Below, one piece after another: positions 45,578 to 59,000 of a stretch of 64,000 nucleotides of DNA (position 1 is the stretch's first letter; every line of letters begins with the position of its first letter). The position numbers and the translations under genes were made by a program. The stretch comes from Hofstenia miamia (lineage: Eukaryota > Xenacoelomorpha > Acoela). The stretch covers positions 831,001 to 895,000 of the forward strand of contig SCFE01000093.1 in NCBI GenBank assembly GCA_004352715.1, in the 5' to 3' direction. The notes under the pieces are model-generated. The model did no database searches and was not told where the DNA came from. It saw only the letters and a program-made list of their open reading frames with translations.

Positions 45578-47058
45578 GAAGAGTAATCTCCGGATGTGTA
45601 CATTTAAGTGCATGTAGGATTGAATCTGATCAACCAGACTTCTTAGAAACCCCTGGATTCTTAAGCAAAATCCACTGATATATGGCCAATCGATACTGAC
45701 AAGTACATTTTTATTAAAAATAAAATTCGTGGAGTTAGATGCATTTAATTGTTATCAAATAGTCTAGTTTCAAACGGGACAATCATTGAATCAGAGAGTT
45801 TTACTTTCAGTCGCTTTATTTACATTAAGAAATTAGCGTCACTGTAACCTTATCAACAAAAATCACGGCACTGAAAGAAGCATATCGAAAAAACTTTAAA
45901 TTTTGGTGACTACAACACCTAAATCACATTTATTTTTCTCACATTTTATAAATCGAAAAAAATATCAGATTACCTCAATAAACAAAGGTGTACACACGAT
46001 TTTCTGATGGAGAGACTTCTAAATCGTGAACCCCCAGAAACTGTTAAAATTATCAAAAAATGTCTTTAAATTGCATTTAACCACCTCGTTTGTCAATTTT
46101 TTACAGAAAATTTTTTACTTGATCAATAAAAATCAATGCTGGTGAATTTAAAATATATGTTTGAAATTTCATGCAAACAAAACTTCAGAAATGGGTATTC
46201 ATATCTATACTTTTGAAACGCCACCTAAGACCTAGGGTTAGCAACTATTCTGCACTTAAAGCTAAGAGCAATTATTTACAATAAGTTGTTAAATTTTATT
46301 ACCCTAACTAAGAAGTAATTTTAAAAAGGAAATTCCATTTTCAGAAAATCTAATACAAGGGAAGAAGCGTTATCATGACTTAACCTACTTTGCATTGAAG
46401 AAGACTAAAAGATTTGTTTCATTGCACATATCGAGTAATTTTTAAGCATTTTCATTCAATTCTCTTTGTAAAAATACCTCATTAAGAATATTATATACTA
46501 ATTTTTAGTTCGTAAGATAAATCTACCACTATCATAAATATCCAGTTGTAATGAGAAACTTTAATTAGAGAAAATTAATGCTTGTCACCTTACTAACTGA
46601 TGATCAGTTATTCGTATTTTGAAGAAGGGCACATTTATTTTTGTCTTATAACTGATCCTCTATATTATGAATTCGAGCATATAATTCTAACATTTTAATG
46701 ATTAAAACTGATCAAAAACAAAATTTGTATGTCTTTGATCACGAATAAACTTTAAATGAAAACTTAAAATAAACATGACCGGATGCCACATAAATTACAT
46801 TTAAGAAATTGATATCAGAGTTCTATGATTCTCAGATTATAAGTTTTGATAATATGCAAATAATAAATAATATAAAATATATTTTTTCTTTGTTTAATAT
46901 TTGGAAACATGTTTGTTGAAAAGGGAAAACTTCACAAGTTCATTTCTTTTAACAATTTTTTACAACTAACCTCCACTCACAGTCTTCCTGATATCAATTT
47001 AAACATAGAATAAAGAAAATAAATTCTAATTTTTTATTGAACGAATTGATTAAAAAGT
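45578..47058. other. Intergenic DNA downstream of the dynein gene
   Basis: AT-rich; includes the presumed 3' untranslated region of the dynein gene just below 47059. No ORF or repeat recognised. Confidence 0.5.
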
Positions 47059-50000
47059 TTATACAGAGAGTAGAAGTGCAACGCCTCCAAGGACCCATCT
47101 AAAACAAGCATTATTACATGTCATTGTTTAAAATAATCTTACTTTGAAGGTTTTTCTTTAGTTTTGATATTGAATGTCCATACAAATGTTGGTCCACGTT
47201 GCTTTGTTTTGTATACTGGACAAGCATAAACCATCTTTGTTTCTGCTTTTTCAACCGGTATTGCTAAAATACGTTGTAAAAAAATTTTAAAAAACAGTAT
47301 TTAAGTAGAACTCATTAATGAAATTAGCGATTTTACCTTTAAGATAAATTACTGGCATTGTTGGTGTAAGTTCTTTAAGTTTAGCTTCTGCCAAAAGACC
47401 ACTCTGAGTGTCCCATCTTGCACCTTCCATATAAAGGCCATGCAAATAAGCGCCTTCTCTTGGCGGTGCCCCAAAATCATCTTTGTTTTTCTTGGTTACA
47501 TCACATGAAATTGTCATTTTGTCTAAAGGCCATTCGTTCTTTCGAGCTGTTTGCTGCATAATGGCAGTTAAAAACGACTGAGGGTTAAATAGTCCTCCCA
47601 ACCAAACCTAAATAATTGGTTAAGGAAAATATATGAGAGTATGAAGTCTTACTGTATTTGGAAGTGAAAAGTCATTAGCCCAAATGTCAATGTCTTTCAC
47701 TCGGAGAAGTAAGTCAGCATACCATTGGCTGAGACCATTCAAACTTGGATACGCTTTTGCACTCCAACTATCAGGTACTTTGTCCATAAATAATGCATTC
47801 ATAAGATCTTCCATTGCATTTGTAATTGTTAATTCACCCTACATATAAAATGTTTAGTACAAAAGTCAAATTCACCAAGAATGTTTTAGGCTAGTTTGTA
47901 AGTAAAGCTTACATTAATTAAATCAGTTAGCGTTGTGTCATTTCTTAAATAAAGAAAACCTTATTATTTATATTAGATTTCCATAATGACTAAAACACCT
48001 TACAAAACTGGCCATGACAACATTTAAAGCATTTAAAGCTTAAAATCATATACATGTATTTTTATAATTTTCTGTTGGGTATGGGAAAAAAATTTTTTTA
48101 GTAATAAACGACGAAAAATTATTTTTAAGAATATATTTTTTTCAGGAAAAAAAATGAACATCAATTTATGACACCAAAAACAAACTGTCGAAGCACTAAC
48201 CTTAAGACCAAGATTAAGCTCTTTGAGTGATGATCGGATGAGATTAGTTAATGTGTTCATGCGCTCGCATTCTTGTAAACAAACTACAGTATACGGGGTG
48301 CGTTCATCCGGTGGTACCTTTGCACTTAACTCTAGCATGTTGAAAGGATCAGGAAGCCTGTCCATTATCTCATCAAGTATTGATTTCACCTAAACATGAA
48401 CGATTATCTTAGATTTCGATGAGAACCGTTGTGTAATGAAAACTAAATCTAATGAATAGTCAAACTTACCCGAACTAGCTTAAAAATAATTCATCAATTA
48501 TTGTAAAAATCTACTTATAAATTCTTTATTTAAAAATATTGATACATATACACTAAAAAATCCCTACTTCCAATACTAACCTTTTCGTCTTTTGTCATGC
48601 CTGCATCTCCACCTGCACCTGCGTCTCGAGGCTGCATCTCAAAAACAATCTTAAACAACTTTTCAGATGTATCGGTTAAGAATCCAATTTCAGCATTAGG
48701 ATGCAATCCGTAAAGCACTGGACTTTCTGCTGGTAGAGTTTCATCAATGTATCGGTGATAACCTTGATAATCAGAGTTTGGTGGAGTGTAGAATCCCGGA
48801 GCTAATGTTATTTCTCCATCAAGCTAAATCAAGAACTATTATTTTAAGCATAATTGATGGGTGTCTGCTTTCAAATGAGAGAATTACAAGATGACCTGTA
48901 CTCTTAACTAGTTGATGTAAATACTTAAAACTATATGTTTTACTTTAATATAAATTTATTTGTGGTTAACGTAAACCGAAACTGCTTCAATTTAAAATTG
49001 TGTGTTAATGTTTCATTAGCGATTTTCATTGGACAGAATGAACTGAAGTTGTTCTATTGTCCTAAAACAATCTAAAAAATTAGAAAGGTTTTAATTACTT
49101 GATCTGGACCCATATATTCTTCCAAGAATGTGCGACAAAGCCGTCTATCCCAATCATCCGTAATATGACCACCGTACATGATATCACCAAACAGGTAACG
49201 TAGATCTTCCCACGGCACCTAAACAAATAATTTTAAACAGAGGATCAACTAACAATCAAAACGGGATAATTAGATGCTAAACACCTACTTTGTTATTAGA
49301 CTCTAGATAGTTGTAGAGAACCATAGCTGAAATGGTTAAATCACCAGTGTTAAATGGATAACCACGGTTCCATCCTTGAGCACCGAATTTCCTCCTTTCT
49401 GCAATAACTGCATGGAAGTAACAGAGTGAGAATAAGATTGATTTAAATTCTGCCTCCTTTGAGCACATCTCGAGTGTGTCTTGGGAAAAGTTATCTAGTG
49501 CTTTGTGGAGATTGGCAAACATTCCTGTTGGGGGTTCATTTGTGATCTTAATCGAATTTTCAAGCACACCCTGGGGAATAATGTGATATTCAGCACTTGC
49601 TGCGGGTTCAGCTGAGATAAAGAGTCTGTAGTCGTCATGCGGTTCTGCCCATAGCTCCTCCATTTTCTTTTCCAATACAACCAACCATTTAGCCACCAAG
49701 TGAACATTTTGCAAAATAACCCAATGACCTAAAATGCAAAATCTAGCTCAACACCTCCTTCCATAGAAACGAACCTTCTTTAGCAGCCAATTCCATCGCT
49801 CTCTCAGCCACGATTTCTTGACCTTGTCCTAAAGAAACGTTGTGGAAATTTTTCTTTTCAAATGTGAATCCGATTTTCTTTCCATGCGCTTCTACATCAA
49901 CTAAGGGATCAACACCAGGCGATAGAATGAAAAACACTGGAGTTTGTGAACCAGATTCTTTAAATGACTCGGCAAACGGAAGAGAACGATTTTCAGTATA

Positions 50001-53000
50001 CTTCTTGCCAACTTTTTCCTCAATAAAGAGCCTAGGATGATGTTAATGCAACTTCATATGAATTCCTTATAATTTTGGCCTTAATATTTCAAAAGTATAA
50101 TTCTACGAATTTACCATAAAAAAGATAATGTAGAACTCTTGCATTACTTAATTTAGCAGAACAGATTTTAATGGCCTTTTGAAGACCCATTATATCATTA
50201 TTCAATCTAAGATGCTTTTAATTTAAAAAAATTACAAAAATTCTAAAACGAATAAATAAACTTTTTTCTTAAAAGTTTTTTTTACATATTTTAATAGAAT
50301 ATAATGCTTATCTCAATGTAACCCAGCTGGGATCAATAAACAGCCATATCATCAAGATTCGTAGAATCTGCGTCAAACAATAAATATTTGATTTAATATT
50401 GACAGTAGGCATCGAAAAAATTTGTTGATTAAATGTAAGCACTGATAACTATTTCAACATAAACATACGTCGGTTGTCCCATCCCATAAGTTTACATAAT
50501 GTCATAGAACGCACCTCTATGTTGTAATATTTGCATAAATTTTTCGTCATCACATTATATTAATGTTCTTTTATCGCTATGAATTTGAAAAGAAAATATT
50601 TTTGTTTCACTAAGCATATACTTTGTGTTTAAAAATTGAGTGCATATACTAATTGTCAAATTATGGTGTTTAATAAAGAAGTGAGTAGATTATTATTGAA
50701 GTCATACTCAATAAACTTATGAATTTTTTAACAATGCAGCGAAAGTGACACAATTAAAAAATTGATTATCGAAACATGAAGATTATTTGTGTTGAAATCA
50801 AATGTTTTTAATGCATAACAACGCGCGTGGACATACAGGCAAACAAATTTCAGATTTTGTTCAATCACGTGGTGTTACCCTGGTAGAATAGCCTTCTTTG
50901 TCACCAGCTCATTGAGGTATCATTTTCAATACCCAATTGAGAAGAAGGATCTTCTGATCAGTCTTCTCCATTTGATATTTTCTAGTGGCTACCATAAATT
51001 GGAACCATTTAAAAATGGTCTAAAAAGCATAATAGATTCCGAAAGAAAATATTTACAATATTATATAATAATAATATTACTTTAAATATACTTTATTTAT
51101 GTAAACTTATGGGACAACCGAAGTATACAAAATATCTTTGCAATTAGGATGGGAAGTTAAAAAATCGAATCTTTGTTACAAGAGAATCGTTCGAATATTC
51201 AAATGAAGTGTTGCATTACTCGTTAACTTTTAGAAGTTATGAATTTACATGTAAATAACCTAACACTGGCATTTTTAACATAGTTAAAAATAATCACAAA
51301 CAACTATCGTCACAAAACTTTTGAAAATATTACTTACATTATAGCGTACGTCATACGATCAGGCCTTAAAGCCCTGAGCATACACAAACGCTGAATAGCG
51401 GTTTTATTTTTCCATTCTTGCGGAAACTTTTCTTTTTCTATGCATTCTGACTCGACAAATTTTTTCCAACGCTTAGCAGAGCCCTCGATATCGCGATCAA
51501 GATTCTTGTATTCATCAAGATTGCTAAGTGATTTAATCGCGCCCCAAGATGTATTGTTGAGGAAGTCAACTGGACTTGTAACATTCGGCGAAATAGGGAA
51601 GCGCAGAAGATAATCAAGTTCAGAAGCATTTATGTCGCCATTGAGCAGAAGGACTTGGAATGCAGTTTGAGTAGTAAATATGATTTTATCTTTCTCAAAC
51701 AAGCCTAAATTTAATTGCTAATGCAATGAAGAAGTAACGAATAACAAACATACAGTTAATCTATATGGCAAAACAAAATTGAATTGCATCAAATCTATAA
51801 TGACGTAACAGATTCATTAAAATTTTCTATAAACCTAATTCACAACATGTCCCTCTTTCAAAATATTTCAAAGCTTTCCAATAGTACGAAATCTTTGGTA
51901 TATCGTTAAATGATTATCGAAAATATTAGTCTTTCTTTGATTCCTAGTCATTTTAAGTGTCCACTTACTTCTGGTGGTGTAGATGTAGACTTGGTAGGTA
52001 ATTTGATCAATGAGATTTTTAACTCTCTCCTTCACTTCTTCTGATGGTGTTGCATTGTCTATAGCTGTTTGGAAAACTGTGGAGAAGGCCTTCAATGAGA
52101 ACTGGTACATTGGATTTATCTTGTCAAGATCATTGAGAATGAAGTAGAGCATTGATGCTCTCGCAGCAGCTGGTCTGTATAGTTCACGTGCCTCATTAAT
52201 TTGAACCTGAAATAGTTTCGTAACAAAAGCACGTATTAGATAGCAGCACATGATTTTTTACAAGTTTTATTGTAAATTAGATTTTCGTTTAGTAAATTAA
52301 ATTTAGTAAAGCATTTCCAATTTGATTTGTCGAGTTTAAAAATATAATATTTTTTTAGATTTCACCTTTTAAAAAATTCCTCGAATAAAATGTTAAGTGC
52401 TAATATAAAGGAAATTGGAGTTTTCTGCAAGATGAACTTTGGTCAAAAACACCACAGAAATATATTAATTAAAAAGATGACAAAATACTAAAAAAATTAC
52501 CAGCATTACTTTCATTTTGTTGTTAAAAATTAGCTATATAAGAAATGCTTTTAATACCCATTACCATTTCTTGAAATGCCATGCGTACGTGTGGCATATT
52601 TCTACCAAAAATAGTTAAATTTTTCGACATGAACACCAAAGAATTATTTTTGGGGATTTAGTATTAGATTATTCACATCAAAATAACTTAGAAGTAAGAG
52701 AGATTCTAGTATAAAATTGAAAAATTCAAAATCTGCTTGTAATTCAAGTGAATACTATAAAAAAGATTAGAGAAATCTAATTAATTAAAACATAGAAAAG
52801 GATGGGTTCGCGTACCTCAGTAACTTTGGCTTCCTCTACTTTCACCTCGATTTCAGAAGCGGTTTTCTTGGTAGTCTCAAGATTTTCAACTAATTCAGTA
52901 TCTCCCAAAAAGTTTCCACCTGCAGCAGAGAGACGTGCTAGCAAATCATCTTCTAATTCTTTCAAGGTTATTGTAAATTGATTCTGTTGCTTTGTCAAGT

Positions 53001-53004
53001 TCAA
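47059..53004 (-). CDS. DNAH9/11/17: Dynein AAA5-AAA6 and C-terminal exons (twelve)
   Basis: Encode the rest of the ring and the C-terminal domain. Recognisable segments: [180 protein letters not shown] and the stop after VALLLSV. Two of these exons (47263-47143 and 47098-47059) are too small for ordinary ORF finding; they were found by splicing CTTAAAG to CAATACCGG and TCAAA to ATGGGTCC. Intron 50031-51338 holds a mariner-like element and intron 53004-53846 a MITE. Confidence 0.93.
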
Positions 53005-56000
53005 CTAAAATTCATAATTAAATATAAAATTTGGGCTTGAATACAGTAAAAGCCTCATCATTGTTTCCAGGTTATTAGAATGTTAACAAAACTGCAATAG
53101 CAAATTAGTTCTAGAATTCCTAAGTATTTAAGTACGTAAACTAAGGCTATTATTATAAGATTTGCAAATGTGAAAAACCAATTAAAATATTTTACAAAAA
53201 ACGTTTTGGAAAACTATGAAATTAATTCTTTATAATGAAATTTTGGTGATTTCACAATTATTAATCACTACATTTTAAAAAATTATAAAATTTTACAATG
53301 AATTAAGTTTGCAGATCATAAAAATATGACAAAGATTCTAAGGCCACGGTTAGACTAGTGATTGGTTCAAAAGTGATCTGTCACATTTTGATTGAATCGC
53401 AGGTCTAACCACCCGAGATAATTAGCGATGTGACGATCACAAAAAAATCTTGGGCATTCGATTTCCTTGTGATCGTCACATCGGGTGTTTAGACGTGAAA
53501 TTCTTTCAAATGTGACAAATCACTTTTTAACCAATCACTAGTATAACCGTGGCCTAACTTAATAATCTTTATAGTTGCAGATCATAGCTTTGATGATAGT
53601 TTCGAAAAAATATAATTAGCAACACAATTTATATTACATAAAAAATATAAAATATGCTTTCCAACGTTGTCCCTAGTTAATTTTTTTATATTTTATAGAG
53701 ATTTAATATTTTTTACAGCAATAAATACAACCTAGACTTAATTAGAAATATAAAATTAAGTATTCTTTTAACTGCAATGACTTCATATTAAAATCTGACT
53801 TAAAAACCGTAACATTTTTAAAACATGGTGTATAAAAATGCTTACCCTGAGCTCCTCTAAATCAGGTCTTTCTTTGCTTACAACATCCGCCAAAAGCTGA
53901 TCTTCCAATCCATCGCGAGTGACTGTGAAATTAATTAGAGTCGTCTGCGCTTGCATTTCTGGTTTATAATGTGGATTGGCAAGTTTTGTTTGAATGATCA
54001 GTTTAAAATTTTGATTGTAATCGATTTCCTTGTCTCCGAGTTTAATGGCAGTACCTTTTTTGATAGTGTTTCGACCCAAAATAGGATCAAGTACTGGGTC
54101 TGTGCTCTCACCAATATTTTCCAAAAGCACAACATCTCCATTTGATAAAGCTCGTTCCATTACATCCAAATAACCTTTTTGTCCCAAACGCATGACTACT
54201 AGAGAGTCCCCATATTTATGCTTAATCCATTTGATGCCTTGAAGTTGAGGATCAATCATCAACGGCCAACGTTCGCAATTGGAGAGAATAGTAGCGTTTT
54301 CTGTAGACATTCTGTCACTGGGTAGCCCTTCGTTGTTCCAAGTAGCGATTTGCGCATTGTCTGTTAAGAGACTAAGTGGATCTATTCCCTCGGTTATTGG
54401 AATCGGGGTTTTTAGGCTTTTCAGTTTTTCCATCCATTGCTTTTCAACCATATCTGTACGGTAGCGTTTCGTGAAACAGCCTACATATGAAACAAACGCA
54501 GAAATCAGCAAAACATCTCCTGGTAGAGTTACTTCATCCAATTTAAATTTCTGCACTGCATCAGCCCAACGGACATTTTCAGATGCTAATCCACTTACCA
54601 AACGGTTTGCCAAATTGATTGTTGTCGCTGTCGCGTCGGCCTCCTGTTGACATTTTAATTTGGCGGCAGTTGCTTCTTCAAATTCATCTGTAAGCACTTT
54701 CATATTTTTATTAAGTTCTGCAATTTTATTTTGAATTACCTCCAATTTGTTGTTAGCATCTTCCAATTTTTTGTTAGCTTCTGCTAAAGCTATTCTTTTG
54801 GGTTCCACTTCGCAGAATACTTCATAATATTTTATCACATTAATTGCCCATGAGCAAAGACCAGCTGCAGCAGACGACTTCGCCTTAATGAAGTCATAAC
54901 TAAATTCTGGATCATTAACGTATTTTTGCATCTCTTTAACTACTGAAGGATGAATATTATCCTTGTTATAGTTCACAAGATTATTTAAGAATTCATCTAC
55001 TTTAGCCATCATTGATTTTGCGGCTTTCCATGATCTGTCTTTAGGTATTTTGCCAGTTGCTCCACCATAGTACAATACTATAACACCAGCGGTTACATTT
55101 ACTACAGCTGCAGGTGGTGCTCCGAATGATTTCAATTCTGTTAAGTTAGTTTTATCTAAAGTGGCTAAAGCTTCTTTAGCTGCTTGTAAAGCAGGTTCGG
55201 CTTTTTCTAAATCCTTAGCACAGTCAGCTTGCTTTTCAGATACTTCTTTACGAATTACTGATACTTTCTGCTCCTCAACATCTGCAATTTCTTTTTCCTT
55301 ATTAACAATTTCAGATTCTTTTCCAACTTTTGCAATCAACTTATCAGCATCTTCATTCTTTTGCGCCAATTCAACTTCTTGTGTGGCTAGCTTACTCTTT
55401 AAGTCATCTACTTGTGATGATGTACTTCGCAATTTTTCCAAGCCATTCTCTAAGCGTTCCATTTTAGCAAGGAGATCCTTGTGTTTTTTGCCAAGAAGAT
55501 TTTGATACAACTTTATCAGCTCGAGGAAAGATTTAGGTGTTGTATAATTGTAGCGACGTTCATTTTGCAAATAAACATTACTCATTTCATTAACACTTGT
55601 ATGAGCATATGACATGAACATTGAAATAGATTCTCGCAATTCAGGGGAGAGAAGATCTACCTCCTGCAAGAATTTTAAGCTGACGCTCTCCAATGCTTCT
55701 TGTGGCCATTCGTGAAACCAATCAATTGATGTACAATTAACAATTGCGGGAAATCTGCGTGCACGTATTCGAATTGTAGGACCAACAGGTGAGAAGCATA
55801 ACACTACCTTTAGATTACGTCTGACTTTATCGATAAAATATTTCCAACAGTTCTCTCTGCTATCTTCCATACCTTGGCCTTTTACTTCAGGTCTCATTGC
55901 TGCAATGACATTTTCTACTTCATCATCAGGTAAAATTTCTGGAATTTCTCCTGAAGCAAGCAAATCGTTTACAAGTACCAAAAATCTCTCATCTGCAACT

Positions 56001-59000
56001 TGAGCATCTGTCATTAAGAACATAACTGGTACATTTTTCATTCCAGCTCTTATGTACTGTGCTCCAATATCAACCTTTAGATCTGCAATGCTATAACCTT
56101 TACGCAGAGTAATTTGAAACACTTCCAAAGAGCTGATTGATGCAGCCAGTCGAGCTAAACTTTGTTTACCAGAACCGCCTACACCCACTAGTAAGGCATT
56201 TCCTCGCGGGCTTTCCAAAATTCTGTTTATTCTGCATACATGCATCATTGCATCTTCAAACAATACTAAGTTCATTTGTGCATTTAATTCATTGTAGCTA
56301 TCTAAGGCTTCTCTTAAGATTTTAGAAAGGCTTTCCCAACCTTCCACTTTTAGATATTTTGCATCTCCTATGCCAGTTGAGAAATGAGTATACATATTGG
56401 GAGAAGCCATTAAGTCATCAATGTTCAAATCTTCCCAATGTTTTTGCACAATATCCATTTCAAGCTTGTCGAAAGTTTCCATATCTTTCAAGTCAACCAT
56501 CTTATCACGATAAACTCGGCGACATTCATGAATCCAAAGCCTGGCCAAGTCAATATTTGTTTTTATGCATTCGGGTGTGGTAAATAAAATTCCTTGAAAA
56601 ATGTTGGATAGATCACGGAGATTGAAATTGTAATGAAATTTGATTGCTGTTGGTAAGAACATTTGTGTAACTTTTGTGTGGAATGCGGTCGTTGCATTTG
56701 TTACATGAGTCGAAAGTTTCTGTATTGGAGCTGGAAAGTTTCCATACTGGAAATGCTGCGAGAGTATACTGTTGTAAATAGTGACGATAGCTTCTGCACT
56801 AGGGAAACTGGTTGAAAAAACACAAAAATGGCGTTGCAGACGAGGTGTTATCGTGAAACTACCTGCAGTAGGGTTCATACATGAAACAAATAGTACATTA
56901 TTGATTTCTTTTAGTGTGAGCTTCGTTCTGTCATACCAATGTTGGTAATCCATATGCTGTCTTAGCAATGTATGTGGTTGGACTGTAAAGTACTTGTCGA
57001 CTTCTGGCATGTTCATATCATCAATAAAGTATACCAATTTTTTGGTGCCTTGAGGCCCATAGTTTTTACCAGCTTTCTTTTCAAGCGGTTTCTCAAGGAT
57101 TCTTTGCAACATTTCAGATGTTGTGTAAAAATTAAATGGTACGTTTGCTATTACGTAATTGTCAGGATTCAATTCGGACAATTTGTTGTTCATTAGCACA
57201 GTTTTACCAGTACCAGCATTGCCAACCAACATGACAGGACGTCGTTTTTCCATCAACATGTCCATAAAGTAGCGTATACGTACAGTTTCTGCTGTGTTTA
57301 CAAGCATAGCTTGTAACGGCATTTCAGGGTCAAGCTCAAATTTAGGAACCAATTTGCTCCAAGATTCGAATTTCTTCGTTTCACTGTCGATGTAGTAGTC
57401 GAATACAGTGCCCTGTGAAGGGAACTTAACTGTCTTAAAATCAGTTGTCCACCATTTAGTAAATTCTACACGCCAATCAACAAGTTGATCCAAAAACATA
57501 GATGATCCAAATGCCCATACACAAGCAAAGACAAAGTAAAGCTCATAAAGATCCTTTGGACAATCAGCAGGTGTATTTTGAGGTGTTAATAAACACTCAA
57601 GAAGATAGCACAACATTGTAATATGTGCTGTTTCAGTAATTGGAGTGATTTTTTTAAATCTAACTCTCAAACAATCTAAACATGCAGGCACATACTTATC
57701 AAATAATATCGTCAAATTTGCACGCTCCGTTTGAATTTCGCGGGTGTCAATCCAACTTTGAACCATAGGATTCCATCCTAAATCTGCAGGATTTACATAA
57801 AGAATACCAGCTCGAGAAACAGTAGCTGGTGTTGCGGTTTTCAGATGAGAAATTTCAAACATTAATCTCATTGTAGGATTCAAAGGAATTCGTTCATTGG
57901 ATGCCAGTGTTAAGACTTTGTTATCGTCCATTACAGTGTTTAGCGACTCAATCCACATAGGATCTATATCACCATCAAGAACAATCCACTTCGGTGCATC
58001 ACCAGGAGCATTAGCTAAGTCACGCATTATCACAGAGAACAAGCCATCTTTCCATTCACGCGTTGCTGGGTTAATAATACCAAACAGCTCATCGTTTGTA
58101 ACAGCTTTTGGATTGATATCAACAAACATTGCGCGTTTCTTCTGAAGTTTATAGGTCATGTTTAAACATTTCAAAATTTGTGATTTTCCAGTACCAGCAA
58201 ATCCAAGAACAAACACAGAATGACGCACTTCTTGTAACTCTTGAAGCTGCACAACTTTTAATACAAAATTATCTTCAGGTTGCAATTTAAGTTCAATGGC
58301 AGAATCTTTCACAATTTTTTCAAAGTCAGGGTCTCGCTTTCGTGGAACATTCATTGCTGGGAAAAGATCCCCAATGAGACCTAGGAAAATCGGCATATCA
58401 TCTGTAACAATTTTAGGTACATTGAAATCTCGAAGTGCTCTCATCAGTACCTGATCTTCAGGTCTTGAGGGATCACCACGACGTAATGCGCCAGCAACCA
58501 CTAATACAGATTTAATAGCTCTGAGACCCCAATCGTAGTGATCTTGCTTTGAAAGTAATTCCTTGCAGAGTGTATAGAGCGTAATGAAACGACGAGCCAG
58601 CAAACGAGCTTCTGTAAATGCTTCAGCAACCAACATAATTTCAGCAATCAATGCAAAATCTGGGACAACCATTGCACATGGTCTAAAGAGAGCCTTGAGA
58701 TTTTCAGGTAATTCTGCTCTGCCTGCATAACCAGGGTTCATTGTAATAAACATACCAACTGTAGGCTTAAGTCTAATTTCACCTTCACCCATGAAGTCAA
58801 ATTTCTCTTTTTTATCTTTAATAGCATCAAGCACTGATTTGACTTGTACAGCAATGACAGAGAGTACTTCAACGGAAATTCGATTAAATTCATCAAAACA
58901 ACCCCATGCGCCAGTTTGAGCAAGACCTTTATATATGTTGCCACATGATTTGTAATCCATTTGTTCAGAACAGTTGAACACATAAACCATTATACCGAGT

